A DNA stretch of 64,000 nt from Amanita rubescens (taxonomy: Eukaryota; Basidiomycota; Agaricomycetes; Agaricales; Amanitaceae), in NCBI GenBank assembly GCA_015039365.1, contig WION01000179.1, positions 1-64,000 of the forward strand, given 5' to 3'. The position numbers and the translations under genes are program-made. This document shows, one piece after another, positions 21,521-33,472 of this stretch. The first letter of the stretch is position 1, and each line of letters begins with the position of its first letter. The notes under the pieces were generated by a model, which searched no databases, was not told the origin of the DNA, and saw nothing but the letters and a program-made list of their open reading frames with translations.

Positions 21521-23637
21521 TGCTGATGTGCCTGCGTCACACTCAATCAGACACTTTTCATACACTTACGGCGCCACCCGACGACAGACTACTTACCCGC
21601 TTCGCAAAGCGAAGCCATTGATGAGCGCTGAGTACCAAAGCCGTTGCGTATTATGATCTCTAAAGAAGATTTGAGATTCCCGTATGCCAGAGCGACGGGC
21701 ACAAGCGAAATCAAATGGTCGTCTGGTCAAAGCCTGTTTGAAAGCGTGCACGCCGCAGGACTACTATACGTTCACAAGGCAGCATTGACCCCAGGAACCA
21801 GATGCTCTCAGGCCCAGTCATACGTATTTGGATAACTTCTCCATTTGGCAACATGGGTCTTACCAGCCATTCCACTCTTTCTCGAGACTATGGACTCTCA
21901 GGCCAGTGACGCAACAACTTGTACGGACGGGCGCTCGCTTACGAATGTGCTCTTCATTGACCTGTACTTCCACAGACTACAAATTGTCCACCCCAACCAC
22001 CATCTTCTATTCGCGTCTTGGCCAGTTCATTGTAACCTAATCAATCATATAATCGAGCTACTGGCGATATGCGGAGGATAAGGCCGGAGAAATCATGGCG
22101 TCTCACCGAGCAAAGGATGGGGTATGCGAGCTGTTCCGAACAGGCTAGTATTACGACGCTGCACGCAAGGGTGGAAAACGACGGAGACGGACATGTACAG
22201 TAGGGACCAGCACTTACTACGAAGGTGCGTTCAACCCTTTCCGTATCAATACCTTGACTGACCCCCTTCCTCAGGCCTCCAAGAGTCAGGTCCTTCATGC
22301 GCCCATCCACCACCCAAATGCGACGTCAACTCCATATGGGTGCCATCCCCCACCCGATATCCGTACGTCACAATCCAACCTGAAAAAGAACAACGCGCTC
22401 AGGCCCCACGTCGTCGAACGCAATCCAGCTCAATCCCCACCAGCCTGCCGCCTACGCCGCTCCATCTGGTTTGGTCCCTGCTGCTGCAGACATGTCTCTC
22501 TGCTGTCCTACTTCCTCTCCTCCTCCTCGTTCCCCCACATAATTGCAGACCCTAGTTTTCCCTCACCCGACACGGCTCAGATCCGCTGTCGAGGTACAGG
22601 TCTGCGAAACAACGCTCTATTGCTTTCGGTTCGGAACGTCGCGTTTCATTTGCAGATATTGTTACCCGTGTTCTCCTTTGCTTCCGGCCTCGCCCTTCCG
22701 CAGATTCCGTCATACAGCTGGCACTTCCTCGGGCTGCGCCTCTCCATTCTGCTTATGCACTGCCTGTCCCTTCTCTTCCTGCCGTGTTCACAAGGAAATA
22801 GAAAAAGCAAACCCGGTCGAAGTCAACGTCAGCCGTAGTCAACGACAAATTGCTGGTCCTCTCACTCTTAGTCCAGAAGATATTCGCGTCAAGATACAGA
22901 GTAGTTAAGACGACGATGACGTTCTCCCTGCTCTAGCTAGTAAGTCGTTCACTCCGACTTCTCTTACAACTGATGATGTCTAATCCACTACCTCAGTGAT
23001 GCGCACCGGATCATGTACCTCTACCAACAACCCCTTCGACCCGGCTTATCGATCTTCTTCCATGGTCCAAATCGAGGAATAACAGGCCGACGACTACCTC
23101 CGTTTCCCGTCCCATCACTATGCCAGAACCCAATGACTACTGAGGCAGCACGCGTCTTCCCGCCGTCTTGTCGGAAGAGCTGCCCGATGCATCATACGAA
23201 GTGCAAATCTCGACGGTTAGTTCGTATCCTCCTCGCCCTTGTCTGTCCAATCTGACCACCGAGCGTGACAGTGACCATAAGCGCGTACTCATCATTACCC
23301 GCTATCCTTTATAATCCCACCGCGGTCAACGCCAAGGCCTCTGTACAAGAACCCAAAGGTGCACCCACGAATCCTTACTGTGTAACACCTTCTCGCTCAA
23401 CCTAATGATCTTCGTCAGTTTGGAGCACTGGAATACGGAAACACGGCACGATGCGAAGGGTATTGAAGGTTAAGTTGAGAGGTTCTTTTTGCTTGAATGC
23501 TATGCTTGGTGAATGTGTTGACGAGTAAAGACTTGTTCCTGCCTATGTCTTAGCACTGTATAGACTGCATAACAAGTACAATAACTTTTCGTGGAGTTGA
23601 AGCATGTCCCTATTTTGAAAAATCAACATAAATTACA
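21521..23637. other. Intergenic stretch with duplicated segments and coding-like remnants
   Basis: It holds the second copies of two segments also present at 14.87 kb and 15.77 kb. Proline- and serine-rich open frames around 22250-23250 change frame repeatedly and look like a decayed gene, but I cannot identify it. No gene is called. Confidence 0.45.
23145..23273. repeat. Inverted copy of the segment at 15767-15899
   Basis: Reverse complement of this stretch aligns with 15767-15899 over its length with small differences. Confidence 0.7.
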
Positions 23638-26475
23638 TTAATAATGATACTCGTCCAACAAGTTCCGCTGAAACTCGTATTCACTCCAATCAATCCCCTC
23701 TCCATTGCCCAAAGGCACATTCTCGCCCCCTTTCCCCTTCCTCCCCTTCTTGCCATTCACTCCTGGCCTACCCCCAATTCCACCTTCAAACTTGACACCG
23801 TGAACTTTCTGTGCAAGCCCCTTAACCTCTCCAAAATCCTGAGCCGCTTGCGCTTTCAGGAACGCCGCTGTGTTGGCTCGATGAACCATACAATCTGGTT
23901 CTTCGTACCCTTCCAACGAGCCCGCGTGCTCAATTCCGTGTTCTTCGCCCAAACTTCCTGCTGTCTTTTCCAACACACTCTCGATATTTAGAAATTCGCC
24001 AGGCGGAATAGGTGCCGGCTGACTGGGTGTCACACACTCCATATCCACTTCCTTCCCCAAATACTTGTCCACGTCCACTGCCGAAAAAAACGCGACGCCC
24101 TGCGGTAAGTCGTCCATACCGAGCATATACGCAAACATCCCCCTCGTCCACAGATTGGAGATTTGCAACGCGAGCGTGGCGCGGTACTCGTCTTCTTCTT
24201 TGACGAGGTACCGCAATTCGTCGTGCACCGGGATGAGGTATCGTGCTTGGATATGGTACCGTTTGATGAGATATTTCATCGATACGATCTACATGTGAAG
24301 GTAATCCACACCCGAGGATTGGACGACCCAGTTGATTCTCGAAGGCATATAATCTCATCCGAATTCGTTCGGGAGGTATTCCTTCCTCAATGCGTACGTC
24401 ACGCCGCATCCCAACGCAGGCGTCCTAGGCTTCTCTGAATTCGCAATATCTTCGAGCTTGAACACGAAGCTCTCGGATCCTCCGAACCAAAACTTTCGAT
24501 CAAACAACATGTCGGATCGGTGAGTGTTGCGGCCCTTTGTGGAAGCGTTTCTGGTATCGACATCCCGGCGTTGGCCTGAAGGAGGAGCAGAACAGCGTGT
24601 TTCATCCCAGCCCCATAAATCCTCGAATGGTTGAATACTTTGGCTTGGTCGCGGGACAAGCCAAGTATTTTTGCCGTTTTCGAATGCAAGTCCGTCCCAG
24701 TGCTTTTCGTCCCTTCGAGCGTCATCCACCCCAATCCCGTCGCACCGTGCATACCAAACTGCGCATCTCCCATACAACTCAAGATCCATAGCTCTTCCGA
24801 ATCCACATCGGCACCGATGATCGCGTAGCCAGGTGGTGCACGGACCATTGCTTTCAGTTCTGACCCGACGCGGTTCTTTTTCGCATTGGAAGCTGTCAAC
24901 CTTTTCAATCGCGCCGCAGGTGACGGTACCCATGGTAATGACTTGAGGGAGGATGATGCCCCACTTGTCGTCCTTATCCTTGAAACCCAACTTCCGGCCA
25001 CCGCCCTCCCAAACGACCATCTGGTTCATGATTCGATCTCTCGAGCTCATCCAATAACTGCGCACTGCGTTCAACTCGAGGGCCTCTTTCGCCTCTCCGC
25101 CCGGACTTGTCACGCCGCATACTCGACGAACGTTTTGCCAAGGGGAGACCCCACTTTGCCTTTTTCACCGTTTTTATGAGGCAACTTGTGGAACGCAGAA
25201 CCGTGGTGAAGTACTAGATCGACGAAAGTTGAATTGGCAGGGTTGGAGAACGTCAGAGACGATCCGTGCTTGGAAGTTTCCGAAACGGAAAGAGGGAACG
25301 CGGTATATCCAACCGTGTCCCGTGCTCTCTCGAATGAAACAAAGGGTAAGCCTCTCCACGCCAACTTGAACAAGAGCGGTGCGTTCGGTTTCGTGGGGTG
25401 AGATCGATCGTAAACCTTTTTTGGGTTTCGTCAAGTCCCAGTATCATTTCGGCCAACAAACGGCGGGCGCTTTCGGCTTCTCCTGGTCTTTCCGTTTTGT
25501 CTTTTTCTTTGGGCTCCAATCTAGTTGAGAGAACCACGGATCTTGAACGACGGCAGATTCGGGATCCTTCCTGGCCTCGTCCATCACGCGAGCTGCAAGT
25601 TCCTGTATTCGATCGTCCAGGTCTTTTGAACCAGACGATAACGCTATCGCTAGGTCGTTATCGTCAGACGTCATCTCGCCCGAGGCCAACAGTAGTTTTG
25701 CGTGACGCGGACCAAGGGTCTTCTGACCGCGAGCGGTACGCAGTTTCCTTTGTCGTCGACGTAATTTCAACCTTCTTCGCTCGATAATTTGAGTGGAAAG
25801 ACGTTATACGCAAGCTTGAGCAATAACGAGATGATACGGGAGGGTGAAGTAACGAGAGTGCTGAGCCACGCTGGATCTTCCGGTACTTGCAACACGTCAT
25901 GTTCAGGTTCAGGTTCAGGTTTAGGTTCATCAGGTTCCTGCACTTTAACGTGACTTGAGCGAAAAAGACACGACGAAAAAAGAACAATACTCACGACACC
26001 CCTCGATTTTCCCGCCTTTTTCAAGGTCCAATCCAACTGTGCCAACCACGGATTCTTCTCCCATTCCCTCGTCGTCGTCATCTCCTTCACGCTCGTCGCC
26101 AACTCCTCTTCACATCTTCCACCCCTCTAAAAACGCGCTCGACGTGTTCAATACACCTCTCCCAAGCGCTTTTGACTGTGAGAAAACTGGACCTGATGGT
26201 GAGCACGCCTGAGAAGGAGACGGGGCGAGGACACCGGGAGAGGAAGGAGGGGAGGATGCTTTGTGAGCTGTGTGGACGTCGGTGGCGCAGTAGGATAGAA
26301 GGTCGGCGAGTGATAGATGGTCCGAGTCGGTAGTAGGGGGAGTTGGGTCCGAGTCCTCGAGGTCAAGATTGGGATTCAGGTTGGGGTCCGGGTTGGAGTC
26401 GGCGCGATCGAAAGAAATGTTGTGGCCCACAACAAGTCGGTCTGTATCTGGACCAAAGGGGAAAACCCTGTACAA
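23638..26475 (-). pseudogene. Mitochondrial DNA polymerase gamma (MIP1) copy, decayed
   Basis: Pieces of the single-subunit mitochondrial replicase appear in order on the minus strand: an exonuclease-domain piece with LVVGHNISFDRA (near 26440) and LLSYCATDVHTAHK; a spacer with NPWLAQLDWTLKK and DPWFSQLDWSPKK; FKLPHKNGEKGKVGSPLGKT (25115-25180); [30 protein letters not shown] and [10 protein letters not shown] (24820-24960, polymerase motif A); [44 protein letters not shown]; and [17 protein letters not shown] (24180-24240, motif C). It switches frame several times, has an in-frame TAG near 24293, and lacks the N-terminus. Mitochondria cannot work without this enzyme, so an intact copy must exist elsewhere. 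Confidence 0.85.
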
Positions 26476-26929
26476 AGGTCACTACGACCTGCTTCACCGC
26501 TGGGTTATATGCGATAATGCATAAAATTCATCTATGGCGTGACCGAACGCGCTCCTGAGCTGAATCCAAGGCCGGAGTGCACTCTACTGCTCCGCGCGTC
26601 GGTTTGGATGAGGACCGTGACGATATCAGTGCTCTAGCATGTCATCTGAGAATAGATACATGAGCAAGGAAAAAGGGACAAGTTGCATATTTATTTATAC
26701 GCACGTAATCCACGTCGAGCACGAAGCTCTGAGAGTGACCACGCACACTCCATGAACTAGAGCCAGATGACGGGGTCATAAGCCATTTGCCTAACTTTGA
26801 TCCCGGATCTAGGCCAATTACAAAGTAATGGTGCAAGTTGTTTAACTGGTTTTGACCATCGCGAGAAAGAACACAAGCGCACGGACCCTCAATGACATCA
26901 GACTCCGAACAGCGTTCAATTCTATCTCA
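26476..26929. other. Intergenic stretch without a supported gene
   Basis: No coding signal beyond the end of the polymerase remnant; probably includes the promoter of the downstream plus-strand gene. Confidence 0.5.
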
Positions 26930-28205
26930 ATGCCACCATCACAAGTGCCAGCGTCGAACGCTACGAATACGAACAAGCGCAAGAAAACATCTGGACTTAC
27001 GGGATTGGAACCGAGGATGGCCTACCAATCGCTCATCAGCGTCAACTCATTGCTGAAGACAGTTTCCGCGACGAACGAGGTTGATGCCTCTGACAATTTG
27101 CAGTCGCAAGAGAACCTGATTACATTTGAGCCGGATTTCGAGGAAACGCTAGCAAAAATGCTCGAGATGATGCAGTCGAAGCTCGATGGGCCCCAGGTAC
27201 GCCATATCCCGCTAGCTCGTCTCTTTCAGGCCCTTTCTTTCTCTGGCATGACAGAAGAAGCTTTGTCCAAGTTGAATATTACACTTGGCGGTTCGCTCAA
27301 GCTGAAAACAGATTACAAAGTTCGGGTGGCCGCAACGGTGGAACTCGGAATGAATGAACACTGGTCTTCCGAGGGGCTGTACCGTCACCTCTGTGTGCTG
27401 CAAAAGCTCATTCCGAGAGCGGTGAGTGTGTGCGATATATAATGGGCACATATCTCATGTTGGATTCATCAGAATGAAGCAGCCTCGCGTGCCTGGATCG
27501 ATTCCTTCTTCTTCCGCGCATCTGCAATGGTGTCACAGGGCAGGCAGTTGGTGCTCAGCATAGAGCAGCGCGTCCCAGCTTCAACTGTCAAACCTTTTAG
27601 TTTTAGCACCATTGCCATTGGGGTAAGCGCATCGGGCGCAGGTAAATTTCATTGACAACCGTTATTCGCCTTGCTTATTTTTCTGCAGAAAAGTATTTGG
27701 CCTGGCCACGTCTGGGGGTACTGCAGGACTTTGATCACACACTTTTCGTTTCAGAAGCCAAGGCAAGCAATATTTCGCTCGAGAACCATGTCCCTCAAGC
27801 CGTGTGTGAAATGTACGCTTGTGCAAAACAACTTGAGTCAGTGGCTTGTTCGTTTCATTTTCCATTAATTAATGACAACTTCACGGTAGAAAAAACATTA
27901 TTCGTGGAGCTGTGACCGATGGCCACAACTGGATTTTCCTCGTCCTTAAAATGGAATCTAATGGTGATGGTGCCATATATGCTCAGTCTTTGCAACGGAC
28001 TCGGCTCATGACCGTAGTCCCTCCTGGTGACGAAGAAATTTCACGCACAATGTGTGATGTGATCGCTGGAATCATCGGATATTGGGTAAGTGCCTACTAT
28101 TCTCCTCTGTGTCGTTGCTCTCATTCAAGACTTTTATGGTCACAGATAGAGCATAGCAACGAAGATATTGGAGATGATGACTGGTTCCGTGCAGAGTGGA
28201 AGTAG
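26930..28205 (+). CDS. Uncharacterised protein with a PD-(D/E)XK-like motif, 354 aa
   Basis: Five exons: 26930-27421, 27473-27641, 27689-27836, 27890-28085, 28146-28205; introns are 47-60 bp GT-AG and the joined frame is open to TAG at 28203. The N-terminal third is polar with a basic NTNKRKKT patch; the middle is helical. The C-terminal half contains DFDHTLFVSEAKA (D, then E-x-K ten residues later), then HVPQAVCEMYACAK and IIRGAVTDGHNWIFLVL. That order (D...ExK, helix with Q, then a GxxTDGxxWxF strand) resembles restriction-endonuclease-fold proteins common in fungi and in some Crinkler-type effectors. A nuclease or degenerate nuclease fold is an inference. No signal peptide. The gene looks intact and lies next to STAND genes. 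Confidence 0.65.
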
Positions 28206-28471
28206 GTGCTGGTCAATATTTTGGAATGACCGATCTATGACTTGACTGCTCATGGTCCTACCTGGACATTAGTTCGTGAACAGATCAGAGGTCGAAGGAC
28301 TGGACTTGAAAGGAGAGAATATGATTCGGGTGAGGGTTGACTCTCGGGGAGAGAGTAGACATCATGTCGTTATACAGTTACTTTCCTATTCATGCACCTT
28401 TAGCTATAAACAGCCATAGTAGGCCTCAAACAGTTCCTGCTTGGTGTCGCATTTAGGAATCATTTGAATAC
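28206..28471. other. Intergenic, no gene seen
   Basis: Nothing recognisable. Confidence 0.5.
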
Positions 28472-28580
28472 GTTGCTGGTCGGTTTGAAGGTCATACATC
28501 TTACGTCACGCGTCACGTCAGTCGCATTCTCTCCGGATGGTACACGCATTGTCTCTGGCTCAGACGATCGCACAATCCGA
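28472..28580 (+). pseudogene. Single WD40 repeat fragment
   Basis: About 109 bp nearly identical to the repeat unit of the NACHT-WD40 gene downstream (GTTTGAAGGTCATACATCTT through CTCTCCGGATGGTAC and GACGATCGCACAATCCGACT), with a small internal duplication of CACG. It is an isolated leftover, probably from unequal exchange or an older copy. Confidence 0.75.
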
Positions 28581-28784
28581 CTGAGGAGCAGGTAGTTGGA
28601 GATAACGCGTCAGTCTCAAAAGTTTCATAAACGACTATATTGCATCTCAACGTGGCTGTGTTTCAGGCCTCGGACTTCGGCACGAAGACCGAATCCTTGT
28701 CGGAGAAGCCACGCTGTCGCCACAAAGCAACATGCGGCGGTGCTGGACAAGCGCTGAAAGTGGGGAAATCCCCACTTTGCCAAT

Positions 28785-31700
28785 ATGTTCAAGAAAATCA
28801 CGAACAAAGTGAAGAACTTCTCGTTCCATCCGAGTCGTCGCGTTGAAGATCAATCTCGGTCCCACTCATCCCTCGATGTTTCCTCTCCATCCAAGGTGTC
28901 TCTCAACGATACTGCAAATCAGGCAGCCGATCGACCACGAAGCGAAGAATGCTCAACGTCCCACAGACCCTCCCAGCAATCGGCTCTTGTGAAGACTGGA
29001 AGCGTGGCATGGAAGGGACTAGAAACGGCGCTTAGGCTTTTGGAAAGGAGCGCCGGCGCATTTCCTCCTCTCAAGGCAGCCGTCAGCGGTTTAGTCGCCT
29101 GTCTAGATCTAACTCAGGTAAATTACTGTTTTGGCTTTGATTTACCCGTTGAAGCAGATCTCAGGCAGTCGTCGAGAATCGTGAAGAGTATGAAAACCTA
29201 GCAAATGAACTCAAAACCATGGCGGAAACGCTGGCTCCGTACGTATCCAAGCTTGTCGAAAGCGATGCCAAAGACCAGATGGCGCACATTGCCAAGTATG
29301 CAACAAATCCTAACCGCCCTTATTATTATTAATCGACCTTGCAGAATGATTAAGGATGAAGTGAAATCCATTGGATATAAACAAGATCGCGGCGTGGGCA
29401 TCCGGATAGTGGAGGCGAATGCGGATTCCGGGGATATTCTCCAACGTTATCGTCGTATCGAGTCGCTGTTTCGTCAACTACAAGTGGGTACCCAGTTGCC
29501 TATATTCTGCTCAGCAATCTGACATACAGTTAGATGTATATTAGTCTCAAGACTGCGGAAGATGCCCGAAATTCACATGAGGTAGGATGGTTTGACTAGG
29601 TCTTGATACACGCTCAAAGGTCCACCTGATAGAAAGCATTGCTCAATGAAATGACCCCCGTGCAATCAGCCAGATATAACTCAAACTATTCCACCGATAT
29701 TGGCAGACGCGGGTGTACAGCAGAGACACGCGAGAAGATCATCCAAGGTTTGAAGGACTGGGTCGGGAAGAAGGGAGGGGCAAAGGTGTATTGGATGAAC
29801 GGTATAGCGGGGACTGGCAAGACGACGATCGGGTACAGCCTGTGTGAATGGTTGACGAAAGTCGGGAAACTTGGTGGCAACTTCTTTTGCTCCCGCACTG
29901 AACCCTCCTGCCGTGATGTTAATAACATTGTCCCAACTCTCGCATTCCAACTCTCACAATACTACCCTGCGTATCGATCGGCCTTGTGCAAAGTCCTCAA
30001 AGAGGAGCCGCAGGCAAGCAAACTCGACGTGCGATGGCAGTTTCAGAAGCTCATTGAGGGCCCCATCCGAGCGGTCAAGGACTCGGCGGTGCTAGAAGAT
30101 ACCGTTATTGTGATTGATGCCTTGGACGAGTGTGACGACGGCCAGGCATTCCGGCTGTTTCTGGAGACGCTCCTGAAGCTCGCTCCATGACCTACCCCTC
30201 AAGATCTTCCTTACCAGTCGACCGGAACCTGGAATCCGACAAAAAATGTTGGAACCAGGATGTTCGAGATCTGTGCTTCATCTACACGATATCGAAGAGT
30301 CGGTCGTGGAAGCGGACATCAAGAAATTTCTCACCGACACGTTTCACACTATGTCCCCCCGCCCATCATCCTACCAAATTGAACAACTTGCAAATCGCGC
30401 TGGGAGGTTGTTCATTTACGCCGCGACCGCTGTGCGTTATATTCACCCGGACTCTCGCACCGTCGTCGATTCCGCCGCCCGTCTGAAAAGAGTGTTAAGT
30501 TTGACCACTGGGTCGGGAAAACAACATGAAGAACTGGATAAATTATACACGAGTGTCCTCTCCACAGCCTTCAACGATAATCTTGAAGAGGACGAAATGA
30601 ATAATATTTGCCTCACCCTCTGGACGGTGGTATGCGCGAGGGAACCCGTGCCGCTCAAGACAATTGCGTCGCTTCTGTCTCTAACGAAAGATACACTTCA
30701 AACTTCGCTGGAACCACTGCGGTCGGTTCTGTTCGTTCAAGAAGGTGTAGATGGACTAGTCGCCCCTTTCCATGCATCGTTTCCCGACTATATCCTTCAA
30801 CGCGATCGATCTAAACAGTTCCATTGCAATGCAGCTCAGCACCACGAACTACTTGTGAATGGTTGCTTCGATGTGATGAAAGCACAGCTGCGGTTCAATA
30901 TCTGCGACCTTGAGTCATCATATGTATTCGACGAGGATGTACCAAACCTAGAAGACCGAGTCAGGAAACACATCTCCCCCACCCTCTCATACGCGTGTCG
31001 GTACTGGGGTGAGCATCTCCAAAAGGGCAATTCCAGCGAGGCGGTCCACAAGAATCTCAACAATTTTTTGAGGAAACAGCTGTTATTTTGGATGGAGGTA
31101 CTGAACCTTGAGAAACGGATCTTGATGGGAGCAGATATACTGCGACAGGTGCAGAACGGGTTGAAGGTGAGGACCTGCCCCATCATCTCAACTCGGAAAC
31201 TGAGATATACCGGAAAGGATTCTCCGGGTAGTACAATGAAACAAATTGCTGATGCAGCGTCATTCGTGGCGCGATTTGCTGGTGGAGCATGCATGCGCAG
31301 TACACCCCACATCTACATCTCAGCAGTACCATTCTGTGCAAAATCGAGTTCGGTATATGACAACTACTGGGGATATATGCGAGGGCTTATGGAGGTGCAG
31401 GGTAGGGCAATGAAAGAATGGCAAAGTGCGGCAATTGTTGTGTGGGAGACAGATGTGACAGTCTTCTCAGTAGCATTCTCTCCGGATTGTACCCGCATTG
31501 TCTCTGGCTCACACTGTCACACAATCCAAGTATGGGACACACGCAGTGGAGACGTTGTTGCTGGTCCGTTTGAGGGACATACATATTCCGTCACGTCTGT
31601 CGCGTTCTCTCCGGATGGTACCCGCATTGTCTCTGGCTCACACGATCGCACAATCCGAGTATGGGACGCACGCAGTGGGGACATTGTTACTCGTCCGTTT

Positions 31701-33472
31701 GAAGGTCACACAGATTCTGTCACGTCGGTTGCGTTCTCTCCAGATGGCACCCGCATTGTCTCTGGCTCAGATGATCACACAATCCGAGTATGGGACGCAC
31801 AGAGTGGGAACATTGTTGCTGGTTCGTTTGAAGGTCACACAGATTCCATCACATCGGTCGCGTTCTCTCCGAATGGCACCCACATCATCTCTGGCTCACG
31901 CGATCAAACAATCCGAGTATGGGACGCACACAGTGGGGACATTTTTGCTGGTCCGTTTGAAGGTCACACAAATTCCGTCACATCGGTCGCATTCTCTCCG
32001 GATGGCACCTGCATCGTCTCTGGCTCAGATGATCACACAATCCGAGTATGGGACGCACAGAGTGGGAACATTGTTGCTGGTCCGTTTGAAGGTCACACAA
32101 AGTCCGTCATGTCGGTCGCGTTCTCTCCGGATGGTACCCGCATCGTCTCTGGCTCACTTGATCGCACAATCCGAGTATGGGACGCACGCAGTGGGGATAT
32201 TGTTGCTGGTCCATTTGAAGGTCACACAGATTACATCATGTCAGTCGCCTTCTCTCCGGATGGTACCCGCATTGTCTCTGGCTCAAGGGATTACACAATC
32301 CGAGTATGGGAAGCACGCAGTGGGGACGTTGTTGCTCCGTTTGAAGGTCACACAAAGTTCGTCATGTCAGTTGCGTTCTCTCCGGATGGTACCCGCATCG
32401 TCTCTGGCTCACTCGATCACACAATCCGAGTATGGGACGCACACAGTGGGGACATTGTTACTGGTCCGTTTGAAGGTCACACAGATTCTGTCACGTCGGT
32501 TGCGTTCTCTCCGGATGGCACCCGCATCGTCTCTGGCTCAGACGATCACACAATCCGACTATGGGACGCACACAGTGGGGACACTGTTACTGGTCCGTTT
32601 GAAGGGTCACACAGATTCTGTCACGGTCTGTTGCGTTCTCTCCGGATGGCACCCACATCGTCTCTGGCTCATACGATCTCACAATCCGAGTATGGGACGC
32701 ACGCAGTGGGGACGTTGTTGCTGGTCCGTTTGGAGGTCACACAGATTACATCAGGTCCGTCGCATTCTCTCCGGATGGCACCCGCATTGTCTCCGGCTCA
32801 GACGATCGCACAACCCGAGTATGGGACGCACGCAGTGGGGACGTTGTTGCTGGTCCGTTTGAAGGTCACACAAATTCCGTCAGGTCGGTCGCGTTCTCTC
32901 CGGATGGCACCCGCATTGTCTCTGGCTCATACGATCGCACAATTCGAGTATGGGACGCACGCAGTGGGAACATTGTTGCTGGTCCGTTTGAAGGTCACAC
33001 ATCTTACATCACGTCGGTCGCATTCTCTCCGGATGGCACTCGCATCGTGTCTGGCTCACACGATCACACAATCCAAGTATGGGACGCACGCAGTGGGGAC
33101 GTTGTAGCTGGTCCGTTTGAGGGTCATACATCTTACGTTACGTCGGTCGCGTTCTCTCCGGATGGCACCCGCATCGTCTCTGGCTCAAACGATCACACAA
33201 TCCGTGGATTGACCTATGCAAAATACAACGATCACATCTTCCCCCACACACCCCACCCTCTTTCACACTTGAAACATTTCGTATTTAAGCAGGATGGATG
33301 GATAACTGTAGACAATTACCCATTCTTTTGGATATCACCTCTTTTTCGTCCCTATCTACCATTTCCAAGTAATACATTTGTTATTAGTCCCCAAGGAAGC
33401 ATTTCAATTTCCTACCCTCCTCACCTTAATGTCGGCACAAAGTGGCCTTCCTCTTTTGCTCCACATGCCTGA
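28785..33472 (+). CDS. NACHT-WD40 STAND protein (NLR-like), frameshifted
   Basis: Exons 28785-29117, 29165-29295, 29345-29483, 29534-29581 and 29633-33472, with introns of 47-51 bp. The N-terminal ~200 residues form a helical bundle (LKAAVSGLVACLDLTQ, VVENREEYENLANELKTMAE) of the type fused to fungal STAND proteins, similar in layout to HeLo/MLKL-like domains. The NACHT domain has P-loop GIAGTGKTT and Walker [14 protein letters not shown], then FLTSRPEP and a winged-helix region with FHASFPDYIL. Fourteen WD40 repeats follow (VAFSPDGTRIVSGSDDHTIR type), then a conserved DGWIT....FFWI....GTKW tail that matches the usual end of this family. An extra base near 30187 (GCTCCATGACC) and two extra bases at about 32604-32630 break the frame. 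The family detects non-self and triggers cell death. Confidence 0.8.
31453..33210 (+). repeat. Fourteen near-identical 129 bp WD40 repeat units
   Basis: TTCTCTCCGGATGG recurs every 129 bp (one interval is 126) from about 31477 to 33154. Most units differ at only a handful of bases, and the changes concentrate at the same codons in each unit, the pattern of concerted evolution with diversified recognition positions known from fungal HET/NWD genes. Confidence 0.9.

Noticed and set aside
31498..32862. 454-codon ORF inside the WD40 array
   Set aside because: Out-of-frame shadow of the 129 bp repeat units (129 is divisible by 3, so stop-free frames persist).
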